A stretch of DNA of 60,000 nt from Lineus longissimus (taxonomy: Eukaryota; Nemertea; Pilidiophora; Heteronemertea; Lineidae), in contig NC_088311.1 of the NCBI RefSeq assembly GCF_910592395.1, forward strand, positions 16,496,501 through 16,556,500. The letters are read 5' to 3'. Each line of letters begins with the position of its first letter. Position 1 is the stretch's first letter. Positions 23,801-30,729 of this stretch are shown here, piece after piece. The translations under genes were made by a program, and so were the position numbers. The notes under the pieces were generated by a model that worked only from the letters and a program-made list of their open reading frames with translations, was not told the origin of the DNA and searched no databases.

Positions 23801-24295
23801 ACTGACTGGTGCAGATGACAAGCATCTCAGTTCACGTCACACGTGAAAGATGGCAGCACTGTCAAACCATTCGGAAAACCTTCGGATACGTCGTTACGGA
23901 GAGTAAAACATACGGAAACAGAAGTTTTACCAGCGCTGAAAACAGCAATTCAGCGACATGACAACTCATACAAACAACAGAAATATGTTAGAAATAGCAT
24001 AAATGTGCAGAAAATACACGTTACTCGGATATCACACTGATTTTATGATACGAAATTTAGTGAAGAAAGCTGTTCCTTTTTGTCACTTGCCTCCATTTCT
24101 GCATTTCATCCCGATTGTACCACCTGTATAAAGCACCAAAACCTTTCCAATTTCATCTATTTCTTCGATGTGTAGACTGTACTGTTTCAGCAGTTTGGGC
24201 TTATATGAAGGATCAACCGGTGGTTGATCATGCTCCTCGTCTTCGGGGATATAAAACTTCACGGGAGACACTACACTTTTTCGAGCAGTCGCCAT
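1245..24295 (-). CDS. ASPG: ASPG-type L-asparaginase, 5' part of gene (span of exons 1-6)
   Basis: Type I cytosolic-like L-asparaginase (L-asparagine to aspartate plus ammonia; vertebrate ASPG has a C-terminal ankyrin-repeat region and reported lysophospholipase activities). Six consecutive coding exons were assembled by eye from splice sites. All phases close, giving about 300 residues by the distal first exon and about 309 by the proximal one. Family landmarks are the catalytic TGGTIG in exon 1, LPMFHD in exon 2, the second signature HGTDTM (Thr-Asp pair) in exon 4, and SDGRDN plus the active-site Lys in RGNRTTKVD in exon 5. The rest of the catalytic domain and any ankyrin repeats would lie beyond the left edge. 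Two alternative first exons exist. Intron 1 is 14-15 kb and full of repeats. The gene call is firm; use of both first exons is inferred. Confidence 0.94.
1540..1960 (+). repeat. Two degenerate HINE-like core units in ASPG intron 5
   Basis: TTTGACCTCTGTGACCTT occurs at about 1552 and 1834, each followed by an AGGTCA-rich stretch, about 283 bp apart. The rest of each unit has diverged from the cores at 10-15 kb, so these may be a sister family. Confidence 0.55.
2610..2820 (-). CDS. ASPG: ASPG exon 5
   Basis: Acceptor TTTCATTCCAG at 2821-2831, donor A|GTAAGT; 211 nt, phase 0 to 1. It encodes [32 protein letters not shown] and SPNLPPL, all close to vertebrate ASPG. The Lys in TTKVD corresponds to the family's active-site lysine. 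A HINE 5' tip abuts the acceptor. Confidence 0.95.
2824..3944 (+). repeat. HINE repeat, subfamily A, in ASPG intron 4
   Basis: The 5' tip has GGCCAGGGGCCATTGTGCTC at 2837-2856 and the 3' tip TATAGACTCCCCTACGATGAGC near 3919-3940. Core-unit landmarks between them (CCCCTGGTGG, AAGAATCAGA, TTTCAAGTTCATAG, GAAACGT) recur about every 300 bp. The (GAC)n tract is nearly lost here, leaving a degenerate ACAACGATGGC stretch. Confidence 0.8.
4062..4187 (-). CDS. ASPG: ASPG exon 4 (second catalytic signature)
   Basis: Acceptor CTTTTCCAG, donor CAG|GTAAGG; 126 nt, phase 0 to 0. It encodes [11 protein letters not shown] (the family's second signature with the Thr-Asp pair), then [18 protein letters not shown]. 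It was found by reading the minus strand and is too short for a long open frame. Confidence 0.95.
4747..4937 (+). repeat. HINE 3' fragment with a palindromic AAGATGGCGGCC junction
   Basis: The 3' half of a core unit (TTTCAAGTTCATAGCACTAG, GTTAAGAAACGTGCCACTG), a short GACGACGAC tract and the 3' tip TAGACTCCCCTACAGTGAG. It begins next to an inverted repeat, CAAGATGGCGGCC and its complement, at 4752-4779. Confidence 0.75.
5053..5931. mobile_element. Inverted-repeat DNA element (about 880 bp) in ASPG intron 3
   Basis: ACTAGTACCAGAATTAAGTA at 5053 is repeated inverted at 5908-5931 with about two mismatches in 24. The interior is rich in GTATCGTA words and contains a run of 28 C at 5371-5398. No transposase frame is recognisable and no target-site duplication is clear. 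The right end is about 25 bp from the exon 3 donor site. Confidence 0.6.
5371..5398. repeat. Poly-C tract (28 C)
   Basis: An uninterrupted run of 28 cytosines. The length may partly be an assembly artefact. On the minus strand, which is sense for ASPG, it reads poly-G. Confidence 0.95.
5956..6067 (-). CDS. ASPG: ASPG exon 3
   Basis: Acceptor CTCTTTCAG, donor AAG|GTGGGT; 112 nt, phase 2 to 0. It encodes [19 protein letters not shown], corresponding to the QPLFDSSDMT stretch of vertebrate ASPG. No long open frame marks it; homology and splice phases support it. Confidence 0.93.
6068..7015. other. ASPG intron 2, left part
   Basis: Intronic DNA. A 152-codon plus-strand open frame at 6210-6668 has no recognisable motif and no support as a gene. 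TTAACTCTTTCGCTACT near 6179 resembles the CCCTTTC-type ends seen at 42650 and 47727. Nothing else is recognised. Confidence 0.5.
7025..7644. mobile_element. DNA element with perfect 21-bp inverted ends and 9-bp target duplication
   Basis: Identical 21-bp inverted ends (beginning GGCTTACTGG) are flanked on both sides by GCTTGGCAA (7016-7024 and 7645-7653). The 620-bp interior has no recognisable transposase. A 9-bp duplication is typical of Mutator-like elements; that assignment is inference. Confidence 0.8.
7805..7890 (+). repeat. HINE-like core fragment
   Basis: TTTGACCTCTCTGACCTTGG, then TTTGACCTCTCTG again. It is a short, diverged remnant without tips. Confidence 0.4.
8145..8425. repeat. 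Tandem duplication, unit 141 bp
   Basis: GACGTCACAGGG recurs at 8174 and 8315, followed in both copies by CCATGGCTCCAGG, AACGCCTTACTAGT and CATCGTTCCACG. There are two copies about 90 percent alike by eye. Function unknown. Confidence 0.85.
8517..8649 (-). CDS. ASPG: ASPG exon 2
   Basis: Acceptor TTCTTTCTCAG, donor CC|GTGAGT; 133 nt, phase 1 to 2. It encodes [20 protein letters not shown] followed by an acidic EESEKP stretch. It aligns with the GVLVP and LPMFHDE region of vertebrate ASPG and accepts either first exon in frame. Confidence 0.95.
8858..9075 (+). repeat. HINE core fragment
   Basis: TTTGACCTCTGTGAGCTTGA and TAGGTCAAATAAAAAACT start a core-like unit that fades after about 200 bp. 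No tip is present. Confidence 0.55.
9182..9360. repeat. TCTCTATTAAGGACACC-type dispersed repeat
   Basis: Contains TCTCTATCAAGGACCCC, AGAGAGGTGTCC, CAATTTGGGACCAAAC and GAGAGGTGTCCGCTAAGG. The same words in the same order occur at 49713-49868, and shorter relatives at 16790-16980, 22024-22101 and 46395-46410. The ends are roughly inverted, suggesting a small non-autonomous DNA element. Confidence 0.65.
9912..11016 (+). repeat. HINE repeat, subfamily B, copy 1
   Basis: The 5' tip AATGAAATGGCCAGGGCCAT is followed by GTGCTCACCTCATG. Core units start near 10050, 10346 and 10646 (spacing about 296-300), then (GAC)n at 10927-10965, then a 3' tip in which GCTCACCTC and GAGGTGAGC form a hairpin followed by CTAAAA. 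It is nearly identical to 19710-20863 except for a 20-bp deletion near 10217 and the microsatellite length. Confidence 0.88.
11017..11654. other. Intronic stretch without recognised feature
   Basis: Part of ASPG intron 1. Short open frames at 11232-11459 and on the other strand show no motif. I see no repeat match within the window. Confidence 0.5.
11655..13517 (+). repeat. HINE repeat, subfamily A, with nested MITE
   Basis: The 5' tip has AATGAAACGGCCAGGGGCC and GCTCACCGTAAG. Core units start near 11886, 12343, 12645 and 13147, (GAC)n lies at 13437-13470, and the 3' tip has GTATAGACTCCCCTACGGTG and AGCCAAAAA. It is interrupted at 12918-13115 by a small DNA element. It is closely similar to the copy at 32247-33797, which lacks that insertion and also lacks about 140 bp near 11735-11875. 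Confidence 0.88.
12918..13115. mobile_element. MITE nested in a HINE copy
   Basis: Inverted ends AGGGCCGTTTAGACGAC and GTCGTCTAAACGGCCCT, 198 bp, with internal ATCCGGAT words in both orientations. It is flanked by AAT on both sides (or TA if the ends are trimmed). The homologous position in the copy at 33370 is uninterrupted. Confidence 0.9.
13673..15417 (+). repeat. HINE repeat, subfamily A, multi-unit copy
   Basis: The 5' tip AATGAAACGGCCAGGGGCC lies at 13673. Core units start near 14122, 14424, 14727 and 15027 (spacing 300-303). The (GAC)n tract at 15310-15375 includes one GAG interruption. The 3' tip TATAGACTCCCCTTACGGTG precedes AGCCAAAAA. The third and fourth units are nearly identical, suggesting recent unit amplification. 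Confidence 0.88.
15460..15634. mobile_element. 175-bp MITE with 9-bp target duplication
   Basis: Flanked by TGTATACAC at 15451-15459 and 15635-15643. The ends CTTTCCAGAAATGGGG and (inverted) GCTTCCCGAAATTGG are imperfect inverted repeats. An inverted second copy lies at 28794-28970 inside a LINE relic. Confidence 0.8.
15768..16155 (+). repeat. HINE 5' tip with inserted foldback element
   Basis: AAAAAGGCCAGCGACCATTG and TGATCACCATATAG at 15773-15802 is a mutated 5' tip. The foldback 15811-16026 follows, then a core-like remnant with AAAAACCCATGTGACA and GTATGGTGGTTAGAT. Confidence 0.6.
15811..16026. repeat. Foldback element with about 95-bp arms
   Basis: The left arm starts GTGACCCGCTCTACC and the right arm ends GGTAGAGCGAGTCAC. 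The arms match with a few mismatches and a small loop around 15905-15925. A diverged relative is at 41333-41511. Confidence 0.85.
16439..16573 (+). repeat. Probable retroposon 3' tail, (TTGAA)n
   Basis: A T-rich stretch and GGAGAATAAATTGAATTGAA ending in a pentanucleotide TTGAA array. Such simple-repeat tails are typical of some LINEs and SINEs. No upstream coding part is recognised. Confidence 0.45.
18252..18410 (+). pseudogene. DUF1759-like gag segment (broken)
   Basis: [20 protein letters not shown] and [13 protein letters not shown] fit the gag domain of BEL/Pao elements, where a 'KFNxL...GxAA' pattern is usual. The preceding FDGFEQL lies in another frame, so a frameshift is present. Confidence 0.7.
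18488..18784 (+). pseudogene. Zinc-knuckle segment of BEL/Pao gag (broken)
   Basis: [15 protein letters not shown] reads CX2CX5HX4C, one residue longer than the usual CX2CX4HX4C knuckle. [13 protein letters not shown] follows, like the second C/H cluster of this family. Confidence 0.75.
18870..19040 (+). pseudogene. Aspartic protease start of BEL/Pao element (broken)
   Basis: [16 protein letters not shown] matches the family's ALLDSGS-type active site, but the catalytic D-S/T-G is D-P-G here. The frame then enters a repeat shared with 21194-21487. Confidence 0.7.
19031..19337 (+). repeat. Direct repeat, left copy (partner 21194-21487)
   Basis: Starts GTAAACTGTCAGTTGACCAC. It matches the second copy for about 290 bp except for a few substitutions, a GCCCCC insertion near 19127 and 10 extra bases near 19325. 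The ends do not look like LTR ends (no TG...CA). Confidence 0.85.
19338..19709. other. Intronic stretch without recognised feature
   Basis: Lies between the left direct repeat and a HINE copy in ASPG intron 1. No frame, exon or repeat partner was seen within the window. Confidence 0.4.
19710..20863 (+). repeat. HINE repeat, subfamily B, copy 2
   Basis: Same layout as 9912-11016: 5' tip AATGAAATGGCCAGGGCC, core units near 19848, 20163 and 20463, a longer (GAC)n at 20745-20810, and a 3' tip with GCTCACCTTTGCTAAGAGGT and GAGC. The near identity of the two copies suggests recent movement or duplication. Confidence 0.88.
21194..21487 (+). repeat. Direct repeat, right copy
   Basis: GTAAACTGGTAGTTGACCAC start; see 19031-19337. 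The two copies bracket a 1.9-kb stretch that includes a HINE element. Confidence 0.85.
21683..21754. repeat. Imperfect hairpin, arms about 23 bp
   Basis: AATAAATAATTGTTTCTAAT against its complement at 21732-21754, with one mismatch. The loop is rich in GTGAGTAGAG. Confidence 0.7.
22714..22745. repeat. (CA)n microsatellite
   Basis: CA repeats with one CG interruption. Confidence 0.9.
22967..23198 (-). CDS. ASPG: ASPG alternative first exon, proximal (1a)
   Basis: ATG at 23196-23198, open to the donor CAA G|GTGATT; 77 codons plus one base, phase 1. It has an Arg-rich N-terminus ([19 protein letters not shown]), then WIDPSYQPK and an acidic linker, ending [19 protein letters not shown] with the catalytic Thr motif. 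It is clearly homologous to exon 1b from DPSYxPK onward, with a different N-terminal tail. Splicing to exon 2 is in frame. Start choice: the first ATG of the open stretch. Whether it is the main or the minor form cannot be told from sequence. Confidence 0.9.
24091..24295 (-). CDS. ASPG: ASPG alternative first exon, distal (1b), with GC donor
   Basis: ATG at 24293-24295; 68 codons plus one base, phase 1. The N-terminus is short ([10 protein letters not shown]), followed by an acidic EDEEHD stretch and VDPSYKPK, ending [19 protein letters not shown]. The only donor that keeps phase 1 is GGAG|GCAAGT, a GC-AG intron with otherwise perfect consensus. The GT four bases further on would shift the frame. 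Joined to exon 2 it reads RNGVYIP, closest to the vertebrate ELGVLVP pattern. CGCCATTTTCTTTCG surrounds the start; no TATA box was seen. Confidence 0.9.
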
Positions 24296-24744
24296 TTTCT
24301 TTCGTTTCCGAATGCAGTGTCTCCATCTACCCTTTAAAAGTAAAACTGGGAAGGATTTCCATCCTGAACATTCTCATTAGGATATCCATACACAAAACAT
24401 TGAACATGGTCATGTATCCATAGGCGATGTATCCGAATGCTGGCATACAACTGTATCTTTTTTAATTGTTATATTCATTTTACGTCAGTCAGCTAACAAA
24501 TCATGTAGGAACCATATTCATGACTTCTATGCATCGTGTCAAAATTTTCAAAATATTTCACTTTTTGGGGCACAAAATTAACTTTTGCTCCTAAAAAATA
24601 AACAAGACCAGGTAGATGCATAAAATTTGGTTTGAAGATGCGTTGTGGATTTCTTCATGTGGTAATATGACCAAAAATCACACCAGGATGGTGGTTTTCG
24701 AAAAAAAAACGCAAATAGCGAACGTGCCCGGGTCTCCCCAGAAA

Positions 24745-24845
24745 GCAGTACCAGGTAAAGATCCCCCCTGTAAATTACCCCTCAACGTAAATATCCCCCA
24801 GATGAAAATCCCCCGGTAAATATCCCCCTACAGTTAAAGGGGGGC
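24745..24845. repeat. C-run array
   Basis: Units such as GTAAATATCCCCC repeat about every 16-20 bp. Same style as 470-590 and, on the other strand, 880-960. Confidence 0.7.
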
Positions 24846-25615
24846 TAAAGGCAGGAGTAGGGGTTTCGAATTGGCCAGATCAGGTGACTAATATGCACAG
24901 TAGGCCTATGTTTGATTCAGAACTAAATACATTCCTCGTAGGCCTACGAGCGTGAATAATTTCGATGTACAATGAGATGGGAGCAACCCCTATAGGTGAC
25001 TTTGTCTAACTTTATCTTGCCTGGGCCTACCTAGCTGCTGTCTATATAGTGCCTTTAAAAATGTGTATTGTGGATTAGGCCTATAGCTCAAGCTCAGTAG
25101 TAGGCCTATGTTAGGCCGCCCAGGTAAAAGAAATGAACAAGAAAATGTCTATAAAAACAATGGTGTAATTTATTCTATAATATCATGAAACATCACTTGG
25201 AGCAAAATAGAACCGAAGAAGCAATCGCGAGCACTGTGAAAATATTAATTCAAAATCTCTTTTGATAATTTATGAATGCTAATCAAGTAGACCTCAGATG
25301 TAGAGGTTGCCCAGAATAGGACCATACATCCAGGCAATGGCGGACGAAACAATTTTTGAGATGGGTTTTTGCTTGCATTTGTCCTTCATACTCGTCTTAG
25401 GCAACGTTATTGGCTCCATCAAGCAAAGCATTTCTTATATTGAGGTATATGATAATGCCAATTATGTTACGTCTGTATCTAAGAAATTTGAAATTTCAAT
25501 AGTATTGTCGGCCTCCAAAATTTGAATTGAGGGTATTCAAGTGTGAGGAACAGCGAACCTACTTTATTTCTATTTATTGGTGAAATTTATGACTTCGACG
25601 CTATCTCTCCGAACT

Positions 25616-25700
25616 GTTCAGTTTAGCTCACTCGGTAGCACTGCTGGCATGGCATGTTATTTTGCCAAATGCATCATGGGTTTGACTCCATTTGGAATCC
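25616..25700 (+). repeat. tRNA-derived SINE candidate
   Basis: TTTAGCTCACTCGGTAGCAC resembles a Pol III A box, and TGGGTTTGACTCC, about 55 bases on, resembles a B box. The fold is not a functional tRNA. Divergent. Confidence 0.45.
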
Positions 25701-26264
25701 TTTTTTCAATTAATTTTTTTCCTCACATATCATTCTACTTTTTAAATTGATCAATTTTTTGCTGTAATCTTTTTATAAGAAGGAATTACCCTCAAACTCG
25801 AAAATAGGACTGTCCTGCATGCGATATAGATCAATAAGAAGTCCATTGGCAACACAGGGCATATAGCAAATAATGGTACCGATTACTTTTTTGATAGAAA
25901 TTTATTCTCATTATATTAAAACAGTTTGTACTGAAGCCTCATGCCGATGTGCCATTAAGTACAGTCGTTTTTGCCCAGAAGCATACTTTTCCAGCACTAA
26001 ACAACAATTTTATGATGTGATAGATGTCAAATATGACGTCAATTCATTTTTTTCTGTCTGCCTAAGGCCAACAATTGTAAATACTTATTTCGCCTTAGTA
26101 CCTCGGGTAACTTTCAGGATGCCTGTAAATCAAAGAATATAATAACCGAGCCTAAGCTTCAATATCTTGGCTAATTTCACCAGTTTTGATTCCATTGAAT
26201 AATATTATTCTTCTCGGCTCAATGGCACAAAAAAATTACCAGTACCATCTAAGTATAGCATTTT

Positions 26265-26720
26265 GGTTATAAAGTTGACTGAATTTCAGGGATAATCGTA
26301 GTGAGTATAGATACATTGTCACATGAAAATTGGTTACCTGGACTAATCGTTAGATAAGGCATGAAAGATTTTATTGAATTTTCAAGATGGCCATCTGGCG
26401 GCCATATTGTTTATGAGATTTAGGGTTACGTTATTGTAGAGTGTACATGTCACATGGAAATTGGTTGACATCTGTTCAACAACAGTTCAGGAGAAATAGG
26501 ACTTCGTTGAATTTTCAAGATGGCTGCCCGGCGGCCATATTTGTCATCGGATTTGACTGAAAATTTGGGATATTGTAAAGAGTACATAGATACATAATCA
26601 CCTGAAATTTGGTTGCAATCCGATCATTGATTTCAGAGTGGTGGGACTTTGTTTAATTTTCAAGATGGCCGCCTTGCAGCAATATTTGATGTCCGAGCAG
26701 GCCAAAGTTTTTGGGTAGAA
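26265..26720 (+). repeat. Three-unit tandem repeat carrying CAAGATGGCCGCC
   Basis: TTTTCAAGATGGC recurs at about 26381, 26514 and 26659 (spacing 133 and 145). It is followed by GGCGGCCATATT in the first two units, and each unit has an AATTGGTT-type word. The motif is the YY1-type AAGATGGCGGC word. Units are about 70 percent alike by eye. Confidence 0.7.
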
Positions 26721-27229
26721 TAGCGCCCTGGAGAATGAGTTCTCCAAATTGCCGAGAATCTTATCAGGCCTTCTGACTTACCGACCAGACTGCCCTGGAT
26801 AGTGCTTCTTGAGGCCTAGGGGAATGGCTGCCTCACAAGAAAAACATCCAAAATGTGCGCTCGTTGGTAAATTAAAAATAAAAATAATGTCCATCTGGTA
26901 ACAGAGACAATATGTCAACATATGAACTAAATTTCGAGGTAAATTGACCAGCGGGTTACTCAAAAAATCAATCCATGCATAATTCACTATTTGTTAGCTT
27001 TCCATATGACAAGCCAGCATTGCATTTTTCTCTATATTTGATGCAAATCATGCTTGAAGAACCTTATCACCAGCCAACAACACAGTTTTTCTAACTTTAT
27101 TAAGTAAAATTTCCTTTCCCAGGACAGGCAAGCTCGGGCAAACTGGAAGGCCTGATAAGATGCTCGGCAATGTAGGGAATTGATTCTCCAGGGTGAATAG
27201 AGGCTCCCTAGATACATGTCCATACAAAA

Positions 27230-27835
27230 CCTTGCTAGGAGAACTCACCAAAAAAATTGTTTACATTACGCCTCCTGGTGGCCAAACCAAGAATAATTTT
27301 GGAACGAATTTTGGTGTCGATGAATCGCCTAAAGCCCGGTCTACACTAGCCAACATCAACCAACAAACGTTGGCCAACATCGTGTTGGGCCTTGTTGCAG
27401 AGGCATGTTTGCTCTTGTTTGCCAGTGTGGACGGGTCGAAAAACAAGTGAAAACATCAGCAAACTTGTTGGCCAATGTTGGCCAATGTTAGGCCATGCAC
27501 CTTCTGAAAAACATGTTGGTTGGTGTTGGGCAATCAGCAGCCAATCTGGGAACAGATTTGGATCATGTGATGGAGCTACTGGGACAAAATGGCAGCCTCA
27601 ATGAAAGATAGAGAATGGCAATTTCAAGAAATTGAACATTTAATTTTGGATTACGAAAAGCTTCATCCATCCGCAGGAAATTCCTGAGGCTTTTGAAGTC
27701 TGAGGCCATTAACTCTTGAAGGAGGCAGTAATAGGCCCCATGCATGCTTTTTCCACAATTCCAGACCTCAAGTCGGTTACGAAACGTGACGGACGCCACG
27801 TCATCGCATAGGCTCATGAGGTTAGCCAAAAATAT
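27230..27835 (+). repeat. HINE remnant interrupted by another repeat
   Basis: Core words (GCCTCCTGGTGGCCAAACCA) run to about 27335, and a 3' end (GTTACGAAACGTGACGGACG and GAGGTTAGCCAAAAA) resumes at 27774. Between them is a stretch beginning GCCCGGTCTACACTAGCC with repeated TTGGCCAA(T/C)GTT words in both orientations, probably another inserted element. Confidence 0.6.
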
Positions 27836-28640
27836 GGTATGAAATTCAATGTGCAGCAAATGTAACATCCTACGAATAGCCAGAGGGAAAACACCGTCAG
27901 CACGTCTCTATACCATCTCAGGTCACATTTTAAAAGAAATGAATGAGTGCACAAGTGATACAGAATGGATTTCATGCGGCAGGTATTGCAATGGATGATG
28001 GGGAGAAAATCGAAAAAAGACGTGAATGAAGTGCATGATGAAGTAGAGAAGGGACCAGATAGATGAAGGGGGATGGAATTTTTGGATATGTCGAGGATTG
28101 ATGATGAAGTTGATGGTGATGAAATGTAGGTGGTACCAGGTGTAGGTGAATCGGATTTAGGGTATCAGTGTGACTCAATTTGTTGATTCTTTGTATTTCA
28201 TGCTGATTGTCATTAAATCTACGAACATAACCGTAATTAATGTCTTTCTGTTCTTCAATTCAATATCAACCTCTCAAGAGGTGCTGGAAATATCGTGGAA
28301 TATAGGTACGTCAAAACTTGTTATGACAGATAAAAAAGTAAATACAGAGAGAGGGTTAACAGGCCGTCAACATAATGACAGAGCAGAACATCATTCAAAA
28401 GGGACTGGAGCTAAGATCGCCTCTCACTAGGCCTTCAATAGTAGGCAGGCCAAATTTCATAGTTGACGCCAAGAGTCGTTCAAAACATTTGAAGCTGAAT
28501 GAATGATGTTCCCCGTCCACAGACCGTGGCAGTTTGGCGTAAGAACATTTTTGACCAATATCGTTGGGTTTCATAACCAGGTGACATGACGTAGTCGGGC
28601 TTACACATAATCATTATAGACCCCATCGGACCTCATTGCA
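27836..28640. other. Intergenic stretch without recognised feature
   Basis: Includes a GATGA-rich stretch (27990-28125). No gene was seen. Confidence 0.4.
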
Positions 28641-29180
28641 ATGTCACCCAAAGACGTTATAGGCAAGGATATAAACCCGTATATCAGTCATGAAGAAAGG
28701 CAACGGGTCACTGGCCTTCCTTCGAAAAAACCAAAGCGGCGCACAAAAGAACTTGCCTACTGTGCATTGGTGAGATCGGGATTGGAATATACATGCTTCC
28801 CGAAATTGGTGGCTTGCATTGGAACTAACTTTTTTTCCCCCTTGTCCGTCATTAAAGGCATTCAAGTGTGTTGGTCAACCATGACTATCTCCTTTGTCCC
28901 TCCACCATAAGGCCTAGTTTCCCCTTATGACATCACTATTTCGGACACTCGGCGCCCCATTTCTGGAAAGGTGGATCTATAGCTCCGCCATATGCAGATA
29001 TGGGATCCCCACTGTAAGGATAACATCAATACAACAGAACAGGTCCAAAGAAGAGCAACCTGCTTCACAACAGGGAAGTATAGATTGAAGGAAAGCGTCA
29101 CGGCCATGCTGGAAGACCTTGGCTGGCAAAAACTCTGCTAGAGAAGAGAGGACAGAGACCGTCACTGCCTTCAAGGCCAG
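28641..29180 (+). pseudogene. LINE reverse-transcriptase C-terminal relic, split by a MITE
   Basis: KELAYCALVRSGLEY (about 28755-28790), then after an inserted 177-bp element WDPHCKDN, VQRRATCF, YRLKESVTAMLEDLGWQ (29005-29130). These are the conserved ALVRP-LEY, WDP, QRRAARF and VTxMLxxLxW blocks of non-LTR (Jockey/CR1-like) retrotransposons. The frame ends in TAG after GWQKLC. Truncated and inactive. Confidence 0.8.
28794..28970 (-). mobile_element. MITE, inverted copy of 15460-15634, inside the LINE relic
   Basis: It is the reverse complement of the 175-bp element over its whole length (TGCTTCCCGAAATTGG to TTTCTGGAAAG). It separates the LEY and WDP blocks of the LINE. No target duplication is visible here. 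Confidence 0.8.
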
Positions 29181-29849
29181 CCTAAAAGATAAACGCAGTC
29201 AATAATAACCTCCAGAAGCGCACTCACCCCATCTGTGTTTAAACTCCAATAGGAGGTCTACTGATTACGAATGTAGATAGATTTCTGTGCTGATAGCTTA
29301 AACACTGTCATCTTGCCGTGTTGCCATTAAGGAGACGAGTTTGTGACATCATATTTGTGACATCATTTCAAGTTGTTACACTGAAGAGTAGAGGTATTAA
29401 TATTGCCAGCACTCATACACTACTAATATTGCCTATGAGTGCAATATGTGATCGATAGCATAATCAAGAAAGCGTGTATACGGAGGATAGCCAGATCAAA
29501 TCAAAGAATGTCACACGATTGTCCGACGGCAAGTGGAAAGTTAGCAGACACCGACACTGACACACGTCCGCAACATAATGCTCCCAATTTGTGTCAGAGT
29601 CATAAAAACTATTGAAAGAATTACAAGTGTTGTCACACACCAATTGTGACATCAGTTGTACTTTTATGTGCCATGTCAGATGATGCCATCTGTGACGTCA
29701 CATTAATTCTTTTCTGTTTTGTATTAAAAACTTACATACATGTATTTGTCATGATAACTTTACCTTCTACATCGAAGGTGATTGTAAAATTCTGTTTTAT
29801 TGGAGTTTTAGGGAAGAGGCAACACAGTTCGGTGTCTTTTCCCTTTTGG
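29181..29849. other. Intergenic stretch without recognised feature
   Basis: No coding potential recognised. CACTCATA and its near complement flank an AT-rich spot at 29408-29445. Confidence 0.4.
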
Positions 29850-30010
29850 TCCCTTCCCGCTTCACCCCTAAATTACTCACATTTCGCCCCTTTCCCATCT
29901 CGCCCCTTCCAGTTGCCACTTCGGCCCTTTCCCGTGTTACCCCTTTCCCAATTCACCCCTTACCCACTTCGCCCTTTCCCACTTCGCCCTTTTCCCATTT
30001 CGTCCCTTTT
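29850..30010. repeat. Minisatellite, CCCATTTCGCCCCTT-type unit
   Basis: About ten imperfect units of roughly 15 bp (CCCACTTCGCCCTTT and variants). It is the reverse complement of the array at 288-428. The 153-codon frame across it is an artefact of the repeat. Confidence 0.85.
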
Positions 30011-30729
30011 TTACATCAGGCCACACAAGAAATTATACTTGTTTTGCTTGGTCGTGGGTCTTAGCTTTCTAGACACCCTTCTCACAAAGACTTCTCCGAG
30101 GTGCTAAATTTTACATGTGACAAGTAAGGAGGGGAGCTGCAGCGGATGCTATACTCGCATCCTGTGACAACCTCTCATAGGTCGCGTTCATACTGAATAA
30201 GAATTCAATTCGAATTCCGGAATACGGTCATGTTACAAGTTAAAATGCATCAAGATACTGTGTTAAGACACAAGTCACAAGGTTCAATACGAATTCAATA
30301 CTAATAAACCTGATCCCACTTAAGTGTTTCATCAGTTGCCCCGCCTATTTAAGGTCAAGATTAATGAACTTCCCCATGCATGTGCGCAGGTGACGTCATC
30401 GGTTGATACGCATTTTGGGAAGGATGGTAGGCCAATGTGAAAATCAGATTAATCTGCCCAGTAGTTTTTGTGCTAGAGCCCCAAACTTACATGTGTGCAA
30501 CATGGACTAAATGAGAGGGGGGGCAAAATGGAAAAGGGACAAAATGGGAATAAACCCACAGTTCATGGAGGCATCGCGATGTAATGCCATGCCCTCTGGT
30601 TTTGCTTGCCTTAGAGGATACGACTTTTTTTTAAACTGTCATAAGTGGTATTTTTACCCCCAAAATGCAGTGGTCTTTTGAAACAAGTTTCGAACTGTGC
30701 AATACATTTTAGTATGAATGTAAGTACGA

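Larger units (their letters stand above)
24296..26264. other. Intergenic stretch upstream of ASPG
   Basis: Contains a C-run array at 24745-24845 (TAAATATCCCCC-type), a repeat at 25198-25270 shared with 58345-58450 (GCAAAATAGAACCGAAG) and a tRNA-like segment at 25616-25700. No coding gene was recognised. Confidence 0.5.

Noticed and set aside
29646-30107. 153-codon plus-strand open frame
   Set aside because: Most of it is the CCCATTTCGCCCCTT minisatellite. No domain or splice context was seen.
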